Part shown: one piece after another, positions 48,258-51,951 of the stretch
How the letters are laid out: each line of letters opens with the position of its first letter
Numbering within the stretch: the stretch's first letter is position 1
Source of the DNA: Neocallimastix lanati (nom. inval.)
Taxonomy: Eukaryota > Neocallimastigomycota > Neocallimastigomycetes > Neocallimastigales > Neocallimastigaceae
DNA: 51,951 nt
Reading direction: 5' to 3'
Assembly: GCA_016946835.1 (NCBI GenBank)
Contig: JACVTC010000205.1
Coordinates: 142,501-194,451 of the forward strand
Notes under the pieces: generated by a model
The model's database searches: none
Told to the model about the DNA's origin: nothing
The model's input: only the letters and a program-made list of their open reading frames with translations
Position numbers and translations under genes: made by a program

Positions 48258-48650
48258 AGCTTAGGAAAGGGAGTGAAGGGAGTGGGGCATTTCTCCAAGT
48301 TGCATTTCGCCAAATGGCGTATTATTATAATGTTGTATTTCACCAGGTTGCAACAATTGAAAATTATGGATAAATAAATAAAATATTATTAATATTGATA
48401 TTATTTATTTTCTCAAAGTAAATATTTAAATATATATTATAAATATATTTTTTAAAATAAATATATAAATATTATTAATATTGATATTATTTATTTTCTC
48501 AATGTAAATATTTAAATATAGGCTATAAATATATTTTTTATATCTAAATATTACAAATAATCGGGAGAGTTGCATTTTACCAAGTGGTGTATTAGTAAAT
48601 ATGCATTTTAATGACATGGCACTTGGCGAAATGCAACTCTCGCCTTAGGA
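48258..48650. repeat. GTTGCATTT repeat cluster with inverted units
   Basis: Related units are GTTGCATTTCGCCAAATGGC (48299), GTTGTATTTCACCAGG (48333), GAGAGTTGCATTTTACCAAG (48565) and, inverted, CTTGGCGAAATGCAACTCTC (48622). The last two form an inverted pair around about 35 bases. An 86-bp tandem duplication (48382-48467 and 48468-48553) lies between the groups. It is probably the terminal region of the MULE-type element whose coding relic starts at 48655. Confidence 0.75.
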
Positions 48651-48654
48651 AATA

Positions 48655-49315
48655 TTTTTTCTACTGGGCTAGATATGCCTTTTTCAAAATCACAATGAAA
48701 AATATTTGGAGCATATAGTATTATTATTATATTGAATAGCATTATTTTTTTTTTATTTCTTCAAATAACATCTCATAAGTAGCTTGTTTTTCATTTTTAA
48801 TATCAAAAAAGTAGTAGTATAGAAATTATTTAAATCTGTAATATAAATTCTAGTAATAAACACCTGATAACTATATTTAAGGGTAATATAAAAAGTACCA
48901 TTTGCAAATATATTTTCATTATGGTTTCATAAATAATTTTGCTTGGAATGAAAATTGGAAGATTATTAAATTAGTATTTTTGAATATCATAAAATTCTCA
49001 TTTCTTACTGTTTTATAATAATTTGATTTATCAGGAATTTCATCAAATTTTGTTATATCAGGAGGTTGTTGCATATTTATATTTCTTGTTATTTAGGATT
49101 TAATTAAATTATATTCAGGACATTTAAATCTCATTTCATGTGAAACTTCATTAAAAATATGCGTTTAGGTTTTATACCCAAAGGAATTGAACTTTTTCTA
49201 ATTTTATGCTTTGCAATCGATATAAATGAATCAAATTCTTTTTCAAGATAATTATGTAAACTTTTATATTTTAAAATTTCATTATAAAATATTGTAAATA
49301 AATATTTTATTTTAT

Positions 49316-49320
<5 letters not shown>
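48655..49320 (-). pseudogene. Decayed MULE-type transposase
   Basis: Minus-strand relic with frameshifts and stops, read from about 49290 down. Pieces are NYLEKEFDSFISIAKHKIRK, then VSHEMRFKCPEYN, MQQPPDITKFDEIPDKSNYY, ENIFANGTFYITLKYSYQVF, NEKQATYEMLFEEIKK and FHCDFEKGIS. The last three match the DDE region of MULE transposases (DGTF-x(n)-FYQ, KKKETY-x(n)-FE, DFEKA). The first catalytic Asp is Asn here (codon at 48900-48902), while the Asp of CDFEK (48689-48691) is kept. It shares MRF-x-x-PEYN with the element at 34318-35423. Confidence 0.72.
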
Positions 49321-49362
<42 letters not shown>

Positions 49363-49599
49363 CTTATTATTAACTGTTATTAATATTAAGTTATTTATTA
49401 TTTATTTAATTATTTATTATGAATAAATTAGTTTTAATTATTTTTTTTTTATTTTTTTAATTATGGAGCATTTTATAAGAAATATATATTATTTTTTTTA
49501 TGTTTAAAAAATAAAACATTTTTTTAATTACTTTTATTCATATTTAGTTATTCTATTATTCTTTTTTTAATTTAATTATTTATTATGAGTAAATTAGTT
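49321..49599. other. Poly-A tract and AT-rich spacer
   Basis: An A run of about 37 at 49322-49358, then A/T sequence with no features. Confidence 0.7.
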
Positions 49600-50783
49600 T
49601 TTAAATTTTTCAATATTTCCATGAGATCGGGATATCACTCACGTAAAAATATATATCCACTAGTTAATCTTTCTAGATTTTTCATCGCCTGCAAAGTCAG
49701 AATTAGAATACCCCTATAAATGTATTATTTTTACTGTAGTATATGGATTTGTTTTTAGTACACTTTAAATATTGGAGAATACTTAAAAGAAATTTGTAAT
49801 CGGCTTCAGTTGGATTTTTACGTTCTCTAGATGCTTGGTTAACCGTGAAAGCAATATCAGGTCTGAATTTGACAGCTATATACAAATAAAGCACCTAAAA
49901 GAAATTTATATTCGCTAGCATCTATTAAATTAGAATTTTCTCTTTTAAATTCCGTTAATTTAATACATGGGACTTTAATCTGTCTTATTTTATTCATTCC
50001 ATATTTTTCAATAATTTTGTTAATGAAATTAAATTGATTTATTTTATATCCTTCATTAGTTTTATAAATGTTTATTCCTATTATTTTATTAGTCTTTGAT
50101 TCCTTAGATATTTTTTATTTATCTTTTAAATTACTAATAGAAAGGATTTGTTAATTGTGAATAATTACAATTATTATTCATAAAATTATTATTTTCATGA
50201 TTATTAGTTTTAATTGTATTATTTTCAGAATTATTACTTTTGGAATAATTATTAATGCTATTAATATTTTAATTATTATTGTAGTCATTATAATTATTAC
50301 TTTCCCTCTCAATTGATAAATCCTTGAATTTAATAATGAAATCAATATATCTATTACAAAAAAATGGAGTATTAATAGTACCTGGCATATCTTCCATGAA
50401 ATAAATATCTCTAACGGTAATAATAGAATTAGTAGATATATCTAAGATTTTATAACCAAGAGAAGGCAGTTAACCTAAGAAAATTCAAGATTTGAAATTA
50501 TTTTCAAATTTATTGGAAATTTGATTGTTATAGAAGAACATTTAATTTTGTCTAATTTACCATTTGGATATATAATATTTTTATTATTGACATCATTTTT
50601 ATTTTTTAAAAATTATTTAATTCATTAGTTAAAATTATAATATTATATATTTATTTATTTATTAATTATTATTTTATAATTTTAAAATAAAAAGACTCAA
50701 ATAATAAATATTGTTCATTATTCATTACTTATATTATTACATACATGATAATACATTCAAAAAATTTATGTATATTCTTAACA
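49600..50783 (-). mobile_element. Second Ty1/copia remnant, same family
   Basis: On the minus strand a partial LTR is at 50628-50783. Next are relics of the integrase-RT linker: YPNGKLDKIKCS, then LPSLGYKILDISTNSIITVR and DIYFMEDMPGTINTP. The RT end follows, VKFRPDIAFTVNQASRERKN and PTEADYKFLLSILQYLKCTK at about 49894-49703, then the start of RNase H, GYSNSDFAGDEKSRKIN (about 49715-49660). The RT piece closely matches the one at about 31150-31260. Gag, most of the integrase and the YVDD region are missing or unrecognised, so it is a heavily deleted copy. Confidence 0.85.
50628..50783 (-). repeat. Partial copia LTR
   Basis: Shares AATATTATATATTTATTTAT and the following sequence with the LTRs at 30075 and 33691, and ends CTTAACA like the complete one. 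The GGAGTCACA block near the inner end is deleted. Confidence 0.75.
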
Positions 50784-51149
50784 ATTTATATTAATTAATG
50801 AATTTTTTATAATCAATTTTTTTTTTTAAATCAAACAGTATTTATTCATTTATATTTATAAAATTAATTAGTTAACTTTAATTAACATAATATTAGAATT
50901 ATACTATTTAATGGATTTTTCTCCAATATTATTAAAAGTAAAAAAAAGAAAAAAAAAAAATATAGTATAATAATAATAAGCTTTAATTATTAAATATTTA
51001 TTAAATTAAAAATCTAATAATAAGAGGTAATAATAAAAACTTTTTTTTTATAATTTTATCTTTAAATTTATGGATTTATGGTTGTACAAACTCTAAAATT
51101 ATTTTTTAATTATCATAATTGTATAACAATTATATAAAATTATAAAAAT

Positions 51150-51186
<37 letters not shown>

Positions 51187-51636
51187 AAGAAAAACTAAAA
51201 TAACATTATTAAAATTGTAAATTTATTCTTTTCATATCTGAAGTCGTATTATTTACTACTAATAATAGTTCATATAATTACCAGAATAGTTATTAACATT
51301 AATAATTAATAATTAATATAATTATCTTTATTAATATTAATATAATATTTTCAATTATTAGAATTAGTATTACAGTTGTAATGATTTTGCTAGTATTATT
51401 TTGGAAAATTATTAATTAAATATTATTATTTATATAAAAATACTATTTACACATGATTTAATTTTGATAATTAGATAATACACTGTTTCATTTTTTTTTT
51501 AAGAAAAAAAAGAAGAAGGAAAATTTACCTTACATATTTCAATAATATTATTTCCTACAAAAAAAAAAAAAAAAAAAAAAAATAAATATTAAAAATGCTC
51601 TAATTATAAAAATTTTAATAATATTTTTTTTTCTTT

Positions 51637-51684
<48 letters not shown>

Positions 51685-51767
51685 TATCTATTATTTTATA
51701 CATATTAAATATACGTTAACTAAGTATGAAAAAAAAGGTAAAGATTTAGAAATAGAAATTTAATTCA
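50784..51767. other. AT-rich intergenic DNA
   Basis: Homopolymer runs (A near 51154-51184, T near 51640-51677) and mixed A/T sequence. A GTAAGG/TACCTTAC-type splice-like site near 51526 on the minus strand has no supporting exon. No gene is seen. Confidence 0.55.
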
Positions 51768-51951
51768 TTAAATAAAAAAAGAAATCATATCGAAAATGAC
51801 AAGACATTCTACTTTGATATTAGTAATAGGTGATTGAGTGATATTTATTATAACTTTAGCATTAAGTTTTTTAAATTGTCTTTTTAAAAAGATTGATTTA
51901 AATTTTGACCTCAATGACTTATCCATAAGAAATCCATCAAAAGGTGATTTT
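51768..51951 (-). CDS. C-terminal fragment of an unrecognised protein, runs off right edge
   Basis: An open frame enters from the right edge and reads KSPFDGFLMDKSLRSKFKSI, continues FLKRQFKKLNAKVIINITQS, then PITNIKVECLVIFDM, and ends at TAA (51770-51768). Composition is mixed and protein-like, unlike the surrounding A/T repeats. I do not recognise the family. It could be the last exon of a real gene or a fragment of another mobile element. The direction rests only on its openness over 60 codons. Confidence 0.5.
   Translation of the reverse strand, partial: KSPFDGFLMDKSLRSKFKSIFLKRQFKKLNAKVIINITQSPITNIKVECLVIFDMISFFI

Overview
The window is extremely AT-rich eukaryotic DNA. It is full of A and T homopolymers, AAT/AAAT microsatellites and a 7-bp satellite, with only three confident protein-coding genes and one tRNA. 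The best fit is an anaerobic gut fungus (Neocallimastigomycota type, for example Neocallimastix, Piromyces or Anaeromyces). Three things point there: a fungal Ran1/Sks1-class kinase, a secreted fungalysin (M36) protease, and short GTAAGT...AG introns in a genome of this composition. This is an inference from content. No species marker is present.

Layout. 1-1595 (minus): a SPRY-domain protein gene with one clear intron, running off the left edge. 1.6-7.1 kb: non-coding, with heptamer, ATTT and TTA repeats. 7.1-7.2 kb: a short telomere-like CCCTAA motif in the loop of an inverted repeat. 7.4-9.9 kb: two decayed Ty3/gypsy fragments in opposite orientation. 12841-12912: tRNA-Glu(CTC), followed by an unexplained more GC-rich island. 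14.1-15.3 kb: a decayed LINE-like endonuclease fragment. 16.9-18.2 kb: a 1.3-kb satellite of a 7-bp unit with higher-order structure. 24493-27288 (plus): the kinase gene, with long simple-sequence flanks. 30075-33880 (minus): a nearly complete but inactivated Ty1/copia element, inserted in a heptamer array and itself carrying a small poly(A)-tailed repeat. 34.3-35.4 kb: a decayed FLYWCH/MULE-type DNA transposon with terminal inverted repeats. 36.5-41.4 kb: three long AT-rich hairpins, a 146-bp tandem duplication and the second copy of the small poly(A)-tailed repeat. 43859-45907 (plus): the fungalysin gene in two exons. 48.3-49.3 kb: a second decayed MULE-type element, next to repeats sharing the GTTGCATTT motif of the first. 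49.6-50.8 kb: a second copia remnant with a partial LTR. 51768-51951 (minus): an open fragment of an unrecognised gene at the right edge.

The three genes are unrelated single units and form no pathway. Most of the complex sequence between them is a graveyard of nested mobile elements. The most promising undescribed items are the small structured poly(A)-tailed repeat (two copies, about 91% identical by eye), the GTTGCATTT motif shared by the two MULE-type elements, and the long perfect or near-perfect AT hairpins.
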